A stretch of DNA of 64,000 bases from Stagnimonas sp. (GCA_030696045.1 JAUYNO010000012.1:1-64000); one strand, 5' to 3'; positions 53,201 through 62,367 are shown, numbered from the stretch's first letter. The notes: generated from the sequence alone by a model not told the origin. Numbers and translations: made by a program.

Positions 53201-53278
53201 GGCGGCAACGCTGGCGATGCCTGCCGCGAATGCAACGTATACCGACCTCCGGATACAACCGTCGACGCTAAGTTTCAT
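50273..53278 (-). CDS. Large TonB-dependent receptor next to oxygenase genes
   Basis: The 1001-residue receptor has a signal peptide (cut at A-F-A-Q, about residue 30) and an Ala/Pro/Glu-rich spacer. A TonB-box region follows (V-L-V-T-G-S-R-I-K-S-P-N), then the plug domain with S-E-R-T-L-V-L-I-D-G-K-R, G-G-A-S-A-T-Y-G-A-D-A-V-A-G-V-V-N, and a long barrel ending F-T-S-V-T-L-D-F, a standard barrel C-terminus. RBS AAGGGAG is visible upstream. The subtype (spacer plus S-R-I) is common in Xanthomonadales and Caulobacter-like genomes, where receptors import complex substrates, often with tryptophan halogenase or 2-oxoglutarate oxygenase genes nearby. The import substrate is unknown. Confidence 0.93.
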   Translation of the reverse strand: MKLSVDGCIRRSVYVAFAAGIASVAAPAFAQEAAPVAAPPAEAAPAEAAAPAPKAKAVELKQVLVTGSRIKSPNLSSSSPITTVGAAEIKFQGTTRVEDLLNSLPQVCADQGGNLANGATGTATVDLRDLGSERTLVLIDGKRMQPGDPGDSEADLNFIPAALIDRVDVLTGGASATYGADAVAGVVNFVMKKNFEGVRLEAQRGIYQHTNDSVIGDVVEAKGFTRPGDSKWDGQSWDLTAVIGTNTNDGKGNVSAYATYRQIDAIDQGQRDFSACALSRAPIATRPNEFVCGGSGTSANGQFLGNYDTSYTVDTAGPGNTFREFAATDVFNFNPYNYFQRNDERFTLGAFAHYELNEHADVYSQVMFMDDRTNAVIAPSGAFGVGVTVDRDNPLISQQQEDLLFQNEAADAQTTDILVLRRNVEGGGRDSDLRHNSFRILGGVKGELIGDWSYDASYQFGKTTRENIYRNDFSITRVTRALDVVDDGTGNAVCRSFADGTDPNCVPWNIFSVGGVSPEALTYLQTPGFSIGVVEERVATASASGPAGFTMPWADEAVNVAVGVEYREEKSILEVDQAFSTGDLAGQGGATLGSGGAFDVKEVFGEARLPIWQNQPFGKDLSLDLGYRYSEYSSIDSTDTYKLGLNYAPTDDVKFRASYNRAVRAPNIGELAAPLNVQLDGSTDPCAGDDPEFTAAQCANDPLIAANPGLYGNIRANPAEQYNGQVGTSPGLKAEEADTYTVGFVLTPTFVKGLSFSVDYFNIKVDGFISGYGADTILSTCYTAGKLCDLIKRDPNAGLTQGTLWLSNDGYVVDTTTNTGTLKVAGIDFKGDYRFKATDVGLGAVGTFVVDYVGTLNQQQKITPIPGDSSSAYNCAGLYGPQCGAPVSEWRHKLRTTWQMPWYDSAVSLAWRYIGEVKADGSGLNNNRDDKLDGQHYFDLFGSARFAKKYTVRAGVQNLLDNEPPIVGSGATTSVVGSGNTYPQVYDALGRFLFTSVTLDF

Positions 53279-53548
53279 TTAGATAACTCCCTTGGGGACA
53301 GCGAAAAAGCGAAAAACGGCTCTTGACGAGTCAAGGCCGGCGTGCCAAGCCAACACATGCCTAAAGACGAGGCTGTAATGGCAACGTAACGCTGTGCATT
53401 GCGTCACGTCAACATGGTCTGCCGCCATTGCAGTCGCGACCAAGCCCGGCTGATCACTACACGAGCAAAATCCTTGCCGAACCATGAAGTCTCTAGCCCT
53501 TCCCGGAGCGACGCGCGCGCAAGCGTTGGCGAGCGTTAACATTCGCCC

Positions 53549-54214
53549 ATGAAGCCCGCGATCAGCACCCCCTTTGCCATCCCGGTTGCGCTTGCACGGC
53601 ACCCTGACGCGGGAAGGCTGAATCCCCTGCTCCGGGAGCTTTTTGTAGATCGAGAGAATCAGAGCGGCCAGTACGCGAATGAGCGGGCGACTATGCAGGC
53701 CGTGAGCGGCTTGTTCGAGAGCAGATTTGACCTGTTCCGATGGCCAGAGTCCTGCGTCCGCGAACTGCGTGAATTCTGCTGGGGCCAACTGTTTCACGTC
53801 ATCGCTGACGTCAACCAGATATCGCCGACAGAGCTTCGTCAGGTCCGTGGCCACGCTGACGCCTGGTTCCACATCACCCGCAGGGGCGGCTATTTCCCCT
53901 TGCATAACCACCCGATGGCATCATGGTCCGGCGTCTATTGTGTCGACCCCGGACAGAAAGGCGGTAGCGATAGCTGCGGCGGCATGCTCAGCTTCCCCGA
54001 CCCTAACGGCGCTGCGGCGATGTTCAAGGATGCCGCCAATCAGCGACTCAGGCTTCCGTTCAGTCACAGTACCCGCGAGTACCAGCTGGAGGCAGGGCAA
54101 CTGATAATTTTTCCATCCTGGCTGATGCACCAGGTAACTCCATTTCTCGGAAACGGAGAGCGCATTACCGTTGCGTTTAACGCCTGGTTTACGCCGACCG
54201 GGCACGTCGACTGA
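53549..54214 (+). CDS. Putative 2OG-Fe(II) oxygenase (TIGR02466 family)
   Basis: This 221-residue cytoplasmic protein matches the TIGR02466/2OG-FeII_Oxy_5 group. Iron ligands are in F-P-L-H-N-H-P, followed by S-W-S-G-V-Y-C-V-D-P, and in F-P-S-W-L-M-H-Q-V, with the 2-oxoglutarate-binding Arg in N-G-E-R-I-T-V-A-F. Members are uncharacterised and often sit beside TonB receptors, as here: the gene is divergent from the large receptor, with a 270-base shared upstream region. A bidirectional terminator follows. The target (protein residue or small molecule) is unknown. Confidence 0.86.
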   Translation: MKPAISTPFAIPVALARHPDAGRLNPLLRELFVDRENQSGQYANERATMQAVSGLFESRFDLFRWPESCVRELREFCWGQLFHVIADVNQISPTELRQVRGHADAWFHITRRGGYFPLHNHPMASWSGVYCVDPGQKGGSDSCGGMLSFPDPNGAAAMFKDAANQRLRLPFSHSTREYQLEAGQLIIFPSWLMHQVTPFLGNGERITVAFNAWFTPTGHVD

Positions 54215-54232
54215 AAGCTGCCTTCCCCAAGC

Positions 54233-54264
54233 AAAAAAAGGCGCCTCGCGGCGCCTTTTCCTTT
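54233..54264. terminator. Bidirectional rho-independent terminator
   Basis: GGCGCC-tcgc-GGCGCC is flanked by an A-run on the left and TTTT on the right, so it works on both strands. It ends the oxygenase transcript (+) and the alpha ribosomal operon after rplQ (-). Confidence 0.88.
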
Positions 54265-54278
54265 AGCCCGAATCCGCG

Positions 54279-54665
54279 CTACGCGGTCGGCGCCACATCG
54301 GCGACCGGTGCGCGGTCAACCAACTCCACATACGCCATCGGCGCATTGTCGCCAGCGCGGAAGCCACAGCGCAGGATGCGCAGGTAGCCACCCGGCCGCT
54401 TGCTGAAGCGCGGGCCGAGATCCAGGAACAGCTTCTGGACGGCGTCGCGATTGCGTAGGCGGTCGAACGCAATGCGGCGGTTATGCAGCGAATCTTCCTT
54501 GGCGCGGGTGATCAACGGCTCGATCTCGCGACGCAGTTCCTTGGCCTTGGGGACCGTGGTCTGGATCAACTCGTGCTGGATCAGCGAGGCAACCATGTTC
54601 TGCATGGTGGCCTTGCGGTGGGCGGTGGTACGGCCGAGGCGGCGGCCGGAGACTTTGTGACGCAT
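54279..54665 (-). CDS. rplQ: 50S ribosomal protein L17
   Basis: The 128-residue protein opens [17 protein letters not shown], the invariant L17 start, and shows the helical core with [13 protein letters not shown]. It is the last gene of the alpha operon, 23 bases after rpoA and directly before the shared terminator. Length is typical for gammaproteobacteria. Confidence 0.97.
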   Translation of the reverse strand: MRHKVSGRRLGRTTAHRKATMQNMVASLIQHELIQTTVPKAKELRREIEPLITRAKEDSLHNRRIAFDRLRNRDAVQKLFLDLGPRFSKRPGGYLRILRCGFRAGDNAPMAYVELVDRAPVADVAPTA

Positions 54666-54688
54666 GGCTAGGGTTCCCTATCTCAAGA

Positions 54689-55663
54689 TCAGGCCGAGGC
54701 TTTCGGCGATGACCAGTTGTCGAGCTTCATGCCCAGATCGAGCTCGTGGCCCTTGAGGGCTTCCTTGATCTCGTTGAGCGACTTCTTGCCGAGGTTCGGC
54801 GTCTTCATCAGCTGCGTCTCGGTGCGCTGCACCAGATCACCGATGTAGTAGATGTTTTCGGCCTTGAGGCAGTTGGTGGAACGCACGCCCAGTTCCAGCT
54901 CGTCGATCGGACGGAACAGGATGGGGCTGAGGTCCTTCTTGCCACCGGCGACGGCCACGGTCTCCTCGGCTTCGAGGCCGACGAAGATGGTCAGCTGGTC
55001 GCGCAGGATGCGGGCCGCCTGGCGGACCGCCTCGGCGGCATCAACGCTACCGTTGGTGTCGATGTCGAGGATCAGCTTGTCGAGGTCGGTGCGCTGTTCG
55101 ACGCGCGCGCGCTCGACCGAGTAGCTGACGCGACGAACCGGGCTATAGGAGGCGTCCAGCTTCAGCACGCCGATGCCAACGCCCTCTTCTTCCGGGCGCG
55201 CCAGGGCCGGCTGATAGCCGCGGCCACGGGTCACGCGCAGGGTCATGTTCAGCTTACCGCCGGTCAGGTTGGCGATCACCAGATCCGGGTTTACGACTTC
55301 GATGTCGTGGTCGAGCTGGATGTCACCGGCGGTCACCGGGCCCTTGCCGGACTTCGACAGGGTCAGGGTCGCGCTGTCGCGCGAGTGCATGCGGATGGCG
55401 ACGTTCTTCAAGTTCAGCAGCACGTCAAGCACGTCTTCCTGCACGCCTTCAACGGCGCTGTACTCGTGCACCACGCCTTCGATCTGCACCTCGGTGATCG
55501 CGGCGCCGGGGATGGACGACAGCAGGATACGGCGCAGGGCGTTGCCCAGCGTGTGGCCAAAGCCGCGCTCCAGCGGCTCCAGCGAGACTCGCGCGTGGTT
55601 GGGGCCGAGCTGCTCGACCTCAACATTACGCGGCTTCAGCAAATCGTTGACGATGCCCTGCAT
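54689..55663 (-). CDS. rpoA: RNA polymerase subunit alpha
   Basis: The 324-residue subunit has the N-terminal assembly domain (about 1-230, with [20 protein letters not shown]) and the C-terminal DNA/activator-contact domain (about 245-324, with [12 protein letters not shown] and [11 protein letters not shown]). Length and both domains are complete. Encoded in the conserved rpsD-rpoA-rplQ order. Confidence 0.98.
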   Translation of the reverse strand: MQGIVNDLLKPRNVEVEQLGPNHARVSLEPLERGFGHTLGNALRRILLSSIPGAAITEVQIEGVVHEYSAVEGVQEDVLDVLLNLKNVAIRMHSRDSATLTLSKSGKGPVTAGDIQLDHDIEVVNPDLVIANLTGGKLNMTLRVTRGRGYQPALARPEEEGVGIGVLKLDASYSPVRRVSYSVERARVEQRTDLDKLILDIDTNGSVDAAEAVRQAARILRDQLTIFVGLEAEETVAVAGGKKDLSPILFRPIDELELGVRSTNCLKAENIYYIGDLVQRTETQLMKTPNLGKKSLNEIKEALKGHELDLGMKLDNWSSPKASA

Positions 55664-55712
55664 GCGATGACCTCTGGAAAATTCGGGAAAACCGGCTGCT
55701 CAGAGCAGTGGC

Positions 55713-56333
55713 TTACTTGGAGTACAACTCGACCACGAGGTTTTCGTTGATGTCCGGCAGAATCTGGCTGCGCTCCGGCATCGCTTTGAAGGTGCCCTTC
55801 AGGCCCTTCTCGTCGAGGTCGATCCACTCCGGGACACCGGCCTGAGCGGCCAGCGACAGCGAGGACGCGATGCGGGTCTGGTTGCGCGACTTCTCGCGGA
55901 TCGAGACCACGTCGCCCGGGGCCACCTGGTAGGAAGCGATGTTCACGGACTTGCCGTTGACTTCGACCGATTTGTGGCTGACCAGCTGACGGGCTTCGGC
56001 GCGGGTGGAGGCAAAACCCATGCGATAGACAACGTTGTCGAGGCGGGCTTCCAGGAAATGCACCAGGTTCAGACCGGTGGCGCCCTTGCTGGACGAAGCC
56101 TTCAGGTAATAGTTGCGGAACTGACGTTCCAGCAGGCCGTACATGCGCTTCAGCTTCTGCTTCTCAGCCAGCTGCAGGGCGTAGTCGGACAGACGGGTCT
56201 TGGCAGCGCCGTGTTGACCCGGGCGGGTCTCCAGCTTGCACTTGGTTTCCAGGCTGCGGGCGCGCGACTTGAGCAGCAGGTCGGTGCCGGCGCGGCGGGA
56301 CAGTTTGCACTTGGGGCCGATATAACGAGCCAT
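55713..56333 (-). CDS. rpsD: 30S ribosomal protein S4
   Basis: The 206-residue protein opens [14 protein letters not shown] and has the S4 RNA-binding domain with [11 protein letters not shown] and [14 protein letters not shown]4 nucleates 16S assembly and in E. coli represses the alpha operon by binding its leader. Only one cysteine of the zinc-type N-terminus is present, so it is the zinc-free form. Confidence 0.98.
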   Translation of the reverse strand: MARYIGPKCKLSRRAGTDLLLKSRARSLETKCKLETRPGQHGAAKTRLSDYALQLAEKQKLKRMYGLLERQFRNYYLKASSSKGATGLNLVHFLEARLDNVVYRMGFASTRAEARQLVSHKSVEVNGKSVNIASYQVAPGDVVSIREKSRNQTRIASSLSLAAQAGVPEWIDLDEKGLKGTFKAMPERSQILPDINENLVVELYSK

Positions 56334-56356
56334 GTTCGGTTCCTTGGATTCCTGTC

Positions 56357-56764
56357 TTAGACGCGGCGACGCTTGGCCGGACGGCAGCCGTTATGCGGGA
56401 TCGGCGTCACGTCGGAGATGTTGGTCACCTTGAAGCCGGCGGCGTTGAGCGAGCGGACAGCCGACTCGCGGCCCGGACCGGGGCCCTTGACCAGCACCTC
56501 GACCGTCTTCACGCCGTGCTCGGCGGCCGCGGTGGCGGCACGCTCCGCGGCAACACCGGCGGCGAAGGGGGTCGACTTGCGCGAGCCCTTGAAACCGCAG
56601 GAGCCGGCCGTCGACCAGGACAGGGCATTGCCCTGGCGGTCGGTGATCAGCACGATGGTGTTGTTGAACGAGGCGTGCACGTGCACGACCGCGTCGGTCA
56701 CATTCTTCTTGACCTTCTTGCGCTTGGCGGCAGCGGCGGCTGCGGCGGATTGGGGGGCTGCCAT
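56357..56764 (-). CDS. rpsK: 30S ribosomal protein S11
   Basis: The 135-residue protein has an Ala/Lys-rich N-terminus and the S11 core [16 protein letters not shown], ending [13 protein letters not shown], the invariant S11 C-terminus. Part of the alpha operon between rpsM and rpsD. Confidence 0.98.
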   Translation of the reverse strand: MAAPQSAAAAAAAKRKKVKKNVTDAVVHVHASFNNTIVLITDRQGNALSWSTAGSCGFKGSRKSTPFAAGVAAERAATAAAEHGVKTVEVLVKGPGPGRESAVRSLNAAGFKVTNISDVTPIPHNGCRPAKRRRV

Positions 56765-56787
56765 GGGGCGTCCTTAATAAAACTGGT

Positions 56788-57156
56788 TTACGACTTCTTT
56801 GACGAAACGCTGGCCTTGCGCGGACCCTTGCGGGTACGGGCATTGGTGCGGGTACGCTGACCACGCACCGGCAGGCCGCGGCGATGACGGGTGCCGCGGT
56901 AGCAGCCCATGTCGATCAGGCGCTTGATGCTCATCGACACTTCGCGACGGAGGTCGCCTTCGACGATGTACTTGCCGATCTCGGCACGCAGCTTGTCCAG
57001 CTCGGCCTCGGTCAGGCTCTTGATCTGCGTGGTCGGATCAATTCCGGTGGCCTCGCAGATCTTCTTGGAACGGGTCGCGCCGATGCCGTAGATCGACTGG
57101 AGCGCGATGACCGTGTGCTTCTTGTCCGGGACATTGACGCCCGCAATACGTGCCAT
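56788..57156 (-). CDS. rpsM: 30S ribosomal protein S13
   Basis: The 122-residue protein opens [11 protein letters not shown] and has the helix-hairpin A-L-Q-S-I-Y-G-I-G and the C-terminal [16 protein letters not shown] region. GAAGGAAG gives a strong ribosome site six bases upstream. First gene of the alpha operon, directly behind the promoter at 57194-57222. Confidence 0.98.
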   Translation of the reverse strand: MARIAGVNVPDKKHTVIALQSIYGIGATRSKKICEATGIDPTTQIKSLTEAELDKLRAEIGKYIVEGDLRREVSMSIKRLIDMGCYRGTRHRRGLPVRGQRTRTNARTRKGPRKASVSSKKS

Positions 57157-57193
57157 GTTCGACTTCCTTCAAGCGCCAAATAAAAGGGCGCGG

Positions 57194-57222
57194 ATTGTAA
57201 AGAAAACTCTTGACTTGTACAA
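57194..57222 (-). promoter_or_regulatory. Promoter of the alpha ribosomal operon
   Basis: On the minus strand TTGTAC (57217-57222), an exact 17-base spacer, and TACAAT (57194-57199) form a good sigma70 promoter with a five-of-six -10. Start of transcription would be about 30 bases before the rpsM start. It lies between the palindromes after rpmJ and the rpsM gene, so the alpha operon can be transcribed separately from spc. Confidence 0.7.
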
Positions 57223-57302
57223 ACGGTGAAACTTTTCAGAGCTGCACCAGAGACTGTTGGTTGCCATCCCTGGCGGGACTTCACCCGGTCCTTCTAGCCC
57301 CT

Positions 57303-57378
57303 GGGCGGGCGTCCTGCCCGCCCGTGATCGGCCGCGAACGAAGTGCCCTTAAGGCACTTCGTAAGCATGGCCGATCAC
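57303..57378. repeat. Two adjacent perfect palindromes at the rpmJ stop codon
   Basis: First element: outer arms GTGATCGGCC (57324-57333) and GGCCGATCAC (57369-57378) enclose inner arms ACGAAGTGCC (57338-57347) and GGCACTTCGT (57353-57362) around a five-base loop. The right outer arm includes the rpmJ stop codon (57375-57377). Second: GGGCGGGC-gtcct-GCCCGCCC at 57303-57323. No T-run follows either, so they look like processing or stabilising RNA hairpins rather than simple terminators. Confidence 0.85.
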
Positions 57379-57488
57379 CCCTGGCGCTGCTTGTGCCGCA
57401 GGTCGGAGCAGATCACGCGCACGACACCATTGCGGCGCACGACCTTGCAGTTGCGGCACATTTTCTTGACGGATGCTCGGACTTTCAT
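57375..57488 (-). CDS. rpmJ: 50S ribosomal protein L36
   Basis: This 37-residue protein (ATG at 57488) reads [11 protein letters not shown] and has the zinc ligands Cys11, Cys14, Cys27 and His32, ending R-Q-G. It is the zinc-binding (C+) type of L36. It follows secY in the spc operon, as in most gammaproteobacteria. It is too short to be found by length-limited gene calling, but the match is unambiguous. Confidence 0.95.
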   Translation of the reverse strand: MKVRASVKKMCRNCKVVRRNGVVRVICSDLRHKQRQG

Positions 57489-57522
57489 GGCTCTATCTCA
57501 AAACGACGACGTTGTTATTGGT

Positions 57523-58902
57523 TCAACCCTGGCGCACGGCGCCAGGACGACTCAGGGACTTCAGCTCGGGCTTGCCGTCGGCCTTCTTGCCGAGCGACTT
57601 GAGGTTCTGCTTCTTCAGCAAGCCCTCGTACTGATGCGACATCAGGTGCGCCTGCAGCTGCGCCATGAAGTCCATCACCACCACCACCGTGATCAGCAGC
57701 GAGGTGCCACCAAAGGCGAACGGCAGGGTGAACTGTGAAATCAGGATCTCCGGCATCAGGCAGATGAAGGTGATGTAGCCCGCCCCCGCCACGGTCAGCC
57801 GGGTCAGCACCTGGTCGATATAGCGACCGGTCTGCACCCCGGGGCGCACGCCAGGAATGATGGCGCCGGACTTCTTCAGGTTCTCCGCGGTCTCGCGGGA
57901 ATCGAACACCAGCGCGGTGTAGAAGAAGCAGAAGAAGATGATCATGGCGCCATACAGCACCGAGTGCAGCGCCTGCCCCGGCGACAAGGCATTCGCCAAC
58001 TTCTGTAGGAAGCTGCCGGCTTCGCCGTCGCCGAAGAAGCTGACGATGGAGGCCGGGAACAGGATGATCGACGAAGCAAAGATCGGCGGAATCACGCCCG
58101 ACATGTTCAGCTTCAACGGCAGATGCTGGGTCTGGGCGGCGAACACCTTGCGACCCTGCTGGCGACGGGCGTGATGGATCGGGATGCGGCGCTGGGCACG
58201 CTCGACGAACACCACGCCCCAGGTCACCAAAGCCACCAGGACGAACATGACGATCACGACAAAGGCGTTCAGCGAACCCTCGCTCACCAGCTGCGCGGTG
58301 GCGCCGAGCGCCCTGGGCAGCCCGGCGACGATGCCAGCGAAGATGATCATCGACATGCCGTTACCGACGCCGCGCTCGGTGATCTGCTCACCCAGCCACA
58401 TCAGGAACATGGTGCCGGTTACCAGCGAGACCGCCGCCACGAACACGAAGCCGGCACCAGGGAACAGGGCGACGCCGCTCTTCTGCAGCGCGGTGGCGGC
58501 GCCAACCGACTGGAAGATGGCCAGGCCCAGGGTACCGAAGCGGGTGTAGCGGGTGATCTTGCGACGACCGGCCTCGCCTTCCTTCTTCAGTTCCTTGAGC
58601 TGCGGCACCGCCGCCGCCATCAGCTGCACGATGATGGAGGCCGAGATATAAGGCATCACGCCCAGGGCGAAGATCGATAGCCGCTCCAGGGCGCCGCCCG
58701 AGAACATGTTGAACATGTCCAAGATGGTGCCCTTCTGCTGGTTGAACAGCGCCGCCAGCTTGCCCGGGTCGATGCCCGGCACCGGAATATACGAACCGAT
58801 GCGGTAGACGATCAGCGCACCCAGCAGGAACAACAGGCGATTGCGAACCTCTCCCATCTTGGAGAGATCCGGCATCATCCCGGTGGCTTGCTGGTTGGCC
58901 AT
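57523..58902 (-). CDS. secY: Protein translocase subunit SecY
   Basis: The 459-residue channel protein of the Sec translocon opens near [12 protein letters not shown] and has ten membrane helices. The plug region and [12 protein letters not shown] signature lie early, and the F-Y-T-A-L-V-F and Y-E-G-L-L-K-K segments lie near the end. Located between rplO and rpmJ in the spc operon. Confidence 0.98.
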   Translation of the reverse strand: MANQQATGMMPDLSKMGEVRNRLLFLLGALIVYRIGSYIPVPGIDPGKLAALFNQQKGTILDMFNMFSGGALERLSIFALGVMPYISASIIVQLMAAAVPQLKELKKEGEAGRRKITRYTRFGTLGLAIFQSVGAATALQKSGVALFPGAGFVFVAAVSLVTGTMFLMWLGEQITERGVGNGMSMIIFAGIVAGLPRALGATAQLVSEGSLNAFVVIVMFVLVALVTWGVVFVERAQRRIPIHHARRQQGRKVFAAQTQHLPLKLNMSGVIPPIFASSIILFPASIVSFFGDGEAGSFLQKLANALSPGQALHSVLYGAMIIFFCFFYTALVFDSRETAENLKKSGAIIPGVRPGVQTGRYIDQVLTRLTVAGAGYITFICLMPEILISQFTLPFAFGGTSLLITVVVVMDFMAQLQAHLMSHQYEGLLKKQNLKSLGKKADGKPELKSLSRPGAVRQG

Positions 58903-58946
58903 GATCGACTTGTTCGGACTCGTTCGGTGGATGGAAGCGACTGGAC

Positions 58947-59381
58947 TTATTCGGCGAAGCTGCCGCCGAGGGCGGTGACCGCTTCGCGGGCACCCTTGGT
59001 CGCGAGCACGCCCTTGAAGCTGACCTTGCGGGTCAGAACGCCGGACTTCACCAGCTTCGCGGTCTGGGCGGTGGCAGCAACAAAGCCCTCAGCCTTCAGC
59101 GTCGCCAGGTCGATCTCGGTCGCCTTCATCTTCTCGATCTCGGACAGCCGGACTTCGGCAGTCAACGCCTTCATCGCCGACTTGAAGCCGCGCTTGGGCA
59201 GACGGCGCTGGATCGGCATCTGGCCGCCCTCGAAGCCGACCTTGTGGTAGCCGCCCGAACGGGCACGCTGACCTTTATGGCCACGGCCGGCGGTCTTGCC
59301 GAAGCCGGAGCCGATACCGCGGCCGACGCGAATCTTGTTCGGCTTGGAGCCCTTCGCGGGCTTGATCGTGTTCAGTTTCAT
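58947..59381 (-). CDS. rplO: 50S ribosomal protein L15
   Basis: The 144-residue protein opens M-K-L-N-T-I-K-P-A and has the basic Gly-rich [20 protein letters not shown] tract and G-F-E-G-G-Q-M-P signature of L15. Its start is eight bases after rpmD. Confidence 0.98.
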   Translation of the reverse strand: MKLNTIKPAKGSKPNKIRVGRGIGSGFGKTAGRGHKGQRARSGGYHKVGFEGGQMPIQRRLPKRGFKSAMKALTAEVRLSEIEKMKATEIDLATLKAEGFVAATAQTAKLVKSGVLTRKVSFKGVLATKGAREAVTALGGSFAE

Positions 59382-59388
59382 GGCTGTC

Positions 59389-59583
59389 TCAATTCACTTC
59401 TTCGACTTTGAGCATGAAGCGGGACTTGTTGACCATGCCCATGTTCTCGGGCGTGGCCAGCACCGTCACCGACTGATGCATGCGGGTCAGGCCCAGGCCG
59501 TTCACGCAATTGCGGTGCATCTTCAGCTGCGCGGCCAGGCTGCGAACCAGCGTGACCTTGATCTGCTTGGTGGTGGAGGTCAT
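59389..59583 (-). CDS. rpmD: 50S ribosomal protein L30
   Basis: The 64-residue protein has the L30 core [11 protein letters not shown] and [11 protein letters not shown]. Length is normal. It is four bases after rpsE and eight before rplO. Confidence 0.97.
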   Translation of the reverse strand: MTSTTKQIKVTLVRSLAAQLKMHRNCVNGLGLTRMHQSVTVLATPENMGMVNKSRFMLKVEEVN

Positions 59584-59586
59584 GGC

Positions 59587-60111
59587 TTAGGCCCCGAGAA
59601 TCTGGTCCAGAGTCTTGCCACGCTTGGCGGCAATCTCGGACGGCATGCTCATCTTCTTGATGGCGTCGACGGTGGCGCGCACCACGTTCATGGCATTGCG
59701 CGAACCGTAGGTCTTGGCCAGCACGTTCTGCACGCCGGCCACTTCGAACATCGGGCGCATGGCGCCACCGGCAATCACGCCCGTACCGTCAGAGGCGGGG
59801 CGGAGCAGGACGCGGGTAGCACCGTGGGTGCCGATCACCTCGTGCTGGATGGTGTGGCCGCGCAGGGGCACGGTGACCATGTTCTTGCGAGCCTGGTCCA
59901 TCGCCTTGCTGATCGCGGCCGGCACTTCGCGCGCCTTGCCGTAACCGAAGCCAACACGACCGGCGCCGTCGCCGACCACGGTCAGCGCGGTGAAGCTGAA
60001 GTGCTTGCCGCCCTTGACCGTCTTCGACACGCGGTTGGTAGCGACCAGCTTTTCCTTCAGATCGCCGCCCTGGCCGTCATCATTCTGCGAATACTGATTG
60101 TTGTTAGCCAT
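59587..60111 (-). CDS. rpsE: 30S ribosomal protein S5
   Basis: The 174-residue protein has an N-terminal S5 RNA-binding domain ([14 protein letters not shown]) and the G-Y-G-K-A-R-E-V-P core, then I-A-G-G-A-M-R. Mutations in its loop region give spectinomycin resistance in other bacteria; nothing unusual is visible here. Confidence 0.98.
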   Translation of the reverse strand: MANNNQYSQNDDGQGGDLKEKLVATNRVSKTVKGGKHFSFTALTVVGDGAGRVGFGYGKAREVPAAISKAMDQARKNMVTVPLRGHTIQHEVIGTHGATRVLLRPASDGTGVIAGGAMRPMFEVAGVQNVLAKTYGSRNAMNVVRATVDAIKKMSMPSEIAAKRGKTLDQILGA

Positions 60112-60114
60112 GAT

Positions 60115-60468
60115 TTAAAACTCCAGGCCGGCTTCGCGCGCGGCATCGGCCAGCGCTTTCACGCGACCATGGAACTGAAAGCCGGAACGGTCGAAGGCAA
60201 CCTTGCTGATGCCGACCGCCTTGGCGCGTTCGGCGATGGTCGCGCCCACCTTCTTGGCGGCGTCGACGTTGCCGGTGCCTTCCAGGCTGGCCGCGACATC
60301 CTTCTCGACCGTGGAGGCGCAGACCAGGGTCTTGCCGTCCAGGATGATCTGGGCGTAGATGTGCCGCGGCGTGCGGTGGATGCTGAGGCGGTGCGCGCCC
60401 AGCTGGGTAATCTTCGCACGCGTGCGACGGGCGCGACGCAGGCGGACGGATTTCTTGTCGGTGCTCAT
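60115..60468 (-). CDS. rplR: 50S ribosomal protein L18
   Basis: The 117-residue protein binds 5S rRNA. The R-R-A-R-R-T-R-A-K basic N-terminus, the [13 protein letters not shown] segment and the C-terminal [20 protein letters not shown] motif identify it. Three bases separate it from rpsE. Confidence 0.98.
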   Translation of the reverse strand: MSTDKKSVRLRRARRTRAKITQLGAHRLSIHRTPRHIYAQIILDGKTLVCASTVEKDVAASLEGTGNVDAAKKVGATIAERAKAVGISKVAFDRSGFQFHGRVKALADAAREAGLEF

Positions 60469-60491
60469 GATCGTTTACCGGGTGCCCAGAC

Positions 60492-61022
60492 TTACTTCTT
60501 CTTCGCTTCCTTGAGCGTGACCTTCTCGTTGGCATAACGCACGCCCTTGCCCTTGTAGGGCTCCGGCTCGCGATAGCTACGGATGTCCGCCGCCACCTGA
60601 CCGACGAGATGCTTGTCGGCGCCCTTGACGATGATCTCGGTCGGCACCGGGGTCTCGACCGAAATGCCTTCCGGCACCGGGTAGTTGACCGGGTGCGACA
60701 GGCCGACCTGCAGGTCCAGGATCTTGCCCTTCATGGCGGCGCGATAACCGACGCCGACCAGCTGAAGCTTGATCTCGTAACCCTTGGTGACACCGACGAC
60801 CATGTTGTTGAGCAGTGCCCGCATGGTGCCGGCCAGCATCTTGTTGGCCTTGATCGATTCCGGGGTGACGCTCAGCACACCGTCGGTGACCTGCACCGCC
60901 ATGCCGGCCGGCAGCGGCAGGCTCAGCGAGGACTTGGCACCCTTGACGGTGGCGACACCGCCAGCGGACGTCACCTGGACGCCGGCCGGCAGCTTGATGG
61001 GATTCTTTGCGACGCGCGACAT
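60492..61022 (-). CDS. rplF: 50S ribosomal protein L6
   Basis: The 176-residue protein has two L6 repeats and the closing P-E-P-Y-K-G-K-G-V-R-Y signature followed by a basic tail. The opening M-S-R-V-A-K-N-P-I-K-L-P is standard. Confidence 0.98.
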   Translation of the reverse strand: MSRVAKNPIKLPAGVQVTSAGGVATVKGAKSSLSLPLPAGMAVQVTDGVLSVTPESIKANKMLAGTMRALLNNMVVGVTKGYEIKLQLVGVGYRAAMKGKILDLQVGLSHPVNYPVPEGISVETPVPTEIIVKGADKHLVGQVAADIRSYREPEPYKGKGVRYANEKVTLKEAKKK

Positions 61023-61034
61023 GATGGCTTCTCC

Positions 61035-61430
61035 TTACGCGACGAGGCAGATGACTTCGCCGCCCTGGCCATCGGCCCGGGCCTTGCGGTCGGAGACGAC
61101 ACCCTTGGGGGTGGAGATGATCGCCACACCGAGGCCGCCCAGCACCTTCGGCAGCTCATCCTTGCCCTTGTAGACGCGCAGCGACGGGGTGCTGACGCGC
61201 ACCAGGCGCTCGATCACCGGCTTGCCGGCGAAGTACTTGAGGGTGACGGACATCGTCTTTTTGTTGCCGTCGGCGGTCACCGCGTAATCGGCGATGTAGC
61301 CTTCGTCCTTAAGGACGGCAGCCACCGCTTCGCGGGCCTTCGAGGAGGGGGAGACGATGTACTTCTTGCGCGCCTGCTGACCGTTGCGGATGCGGGTCAG
61401 AAAGTCGCCGATAGGATCGTTGATGCTCAT
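61035..61430 (-). CDS. rpsH: 30S ribosomal protein S8
   Basis: The 131-residue protein has the S8 opening [14 protein letters not shown] and the C-terminal [12 protein letters not shown]. In E. coli S8 represses the spc operon by binding near the rplE start; no such site was verified here. Confidence 0.98.
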   Translation of the reverse strand: MSINDPIGDFLTRIRNGQQARKKYIVSPSSKAREAVAAVLKDEGYIADYAVTADGNKKTMSVTLKYFAGKPVIERLVRVSTPSLRVYKGKDELPKVLGGLGVAIISTPKGVVSDRKARADGQGGEVICLVA

Positions 61431-61464
61431 ATCAAATCTTCTTCGGACGGTTTAACTGCTGAAA

Positions 61465-61490
61465 CGGCTCGCCGCGGATGCCGCGAGCCG
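61465..61490. other. Hairpin between rpsN and rpsH
   Basis: CGGCTCGC at 61465-61472 pairs exactly with GCGAGCCG at 61483-61490 across a ten-base loop, in the 75-base gap between rpsN and rpsH. This is the largest gap in the rplP-rplQ part of the operon apart from rpmJ-rpsM. It may act in RNA processing or regulation. Confidence 0.5.
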
Positions 61491-61505
61491 GCGAAACTAA
61501 ACTGC

Positions 61506-61811
61506 TTACCAGCTGGCTTTCTTCAAGCCGGGGACCTCACCGCGCATCATCGCTTCGCGCAGCTTGTGACGAGCCAGGCCGAACTTGGCGTAAACACCGC
61601 GCGGACGGCCGGTGATCGCGCAGCGGTTGCGCTGACGGGTCTTGGCGGCATCGCGCGGCAACTTCTGCAGCGCCACCACGGCGGCCTGCTTCTCGTCGTA
61701 GCCGACTTTTTCGCTGGCGATGACCTTCTTCAGTTCAACGCGCTTCTTTGCGTACCGCTTGTTCAGCTTCTTCCGCTTGACCTCGCGGTTGATCATGCTG
61801 CTCTTGGCCAT
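61506..61811 (-). CDS. rpsN: 30S ribosomal protein S14, zinc-free type
   Basis: The 101-residue protein is the long, zinc-independent form (no C-x2-C...C-x2-C motif). It carries [14 protein letters not shown] and ends V-P-G-L-K-K-A-S-W, the invariant S14 terminus. Confidence 0.98.
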   Translation of the reverse strand: MAKSSMINREVKRKKLNKRYAKKRVELKKVIASEKVGYDEKQAAVVALQKLPRDAAKTRQRNRCAITGRPRGVYAKFGLARHKLREAMMRGEVPGLKKASW

Positions 61812-61827
61812 GAGTCTTTACCTGGTC

Positions 61828-62367
61828 TTACTTGCGGAACGGAAACTGGAAGGCTTCCAGCAGCGCCTTGCCTTCGGCATCGGTCTTGGCGCTGGTGGTG
61901 ATGGTGATGTTCATGCCGCGCAGCGCGTCGATCTTCTCGTACTCGATTTCCGGAAAGATGATCTGCTCGGTGATGCCGAAGTTGTAGTTGCCGGCACCGT
62001 CGAAGCCCTTGGGCGAGAGACCGCGGAAGTCGCGGATACGCGGCAGCGCGACGCAGACCAGACGCTCCAGGAACTCCCACATGCGGTCGCTACGCAGCGT
62101 CACCTTGACGCCGACCGGGTAGTTCTCGCGGATCTTGAAGTTGCTGATGGCGATCTTGGACTTGGTGATCACCGGCTTCTGGCCAGCGATCGCGGTCATG
62201 TCGGCGACCGCATTCTCGATCACCTTCTTGTCCTGGGTGGTCTCGCCCACGCCCATGTTGAGCGTGATCTTTTTAATGCGCGGCACCGCCATGGCATTGC
62301 AGCCGAGCTTGACCTTCAGCTCGGGGGCAACCTTGGTGGCGTACAGCGTCTCGAAATTCGGAGTCAT
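61828..62367 (-). CDS. rplE: 50S ribosomal protein L5
   Basis: The 179-residue 5S rRNA-binding protein has the L5 N-terminal [13 protein letters not shown] segment and the [10 protein letters not shown] motif. Encoded between rplX and rpsN, in standard order. Confidence 0.98.
   Translation of the reverse strand: MTPNFETLYATKVAPELKVKLGCNAMAVPRIKKITLNMGVGETTQDKKVIENAVADMTAIAGQKPVITKSKIAISNFKIRENYPVGVKVTLRSDRMWEFLERLVCVALPRIRDFRGLSPKGFDGAGNYNFGITEQIIFPEIEYEKIDALRGMNITITTSAKTDAEGKALLEAFQFPFRK

Noticed and set aside
50273-53278. Siderophore receptor assignment for the large TonB receptor
   Set aside because: No siderophore, iron-box or Fur-site evidence was seen; the receptor subtype is broadly used for many substrates.
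57303-57323. The GC hairpin after rpmJ as a rho-independent terminator
   Set aside because: No T-run follows on the minus strand, so termination is not supported by sequence alone.
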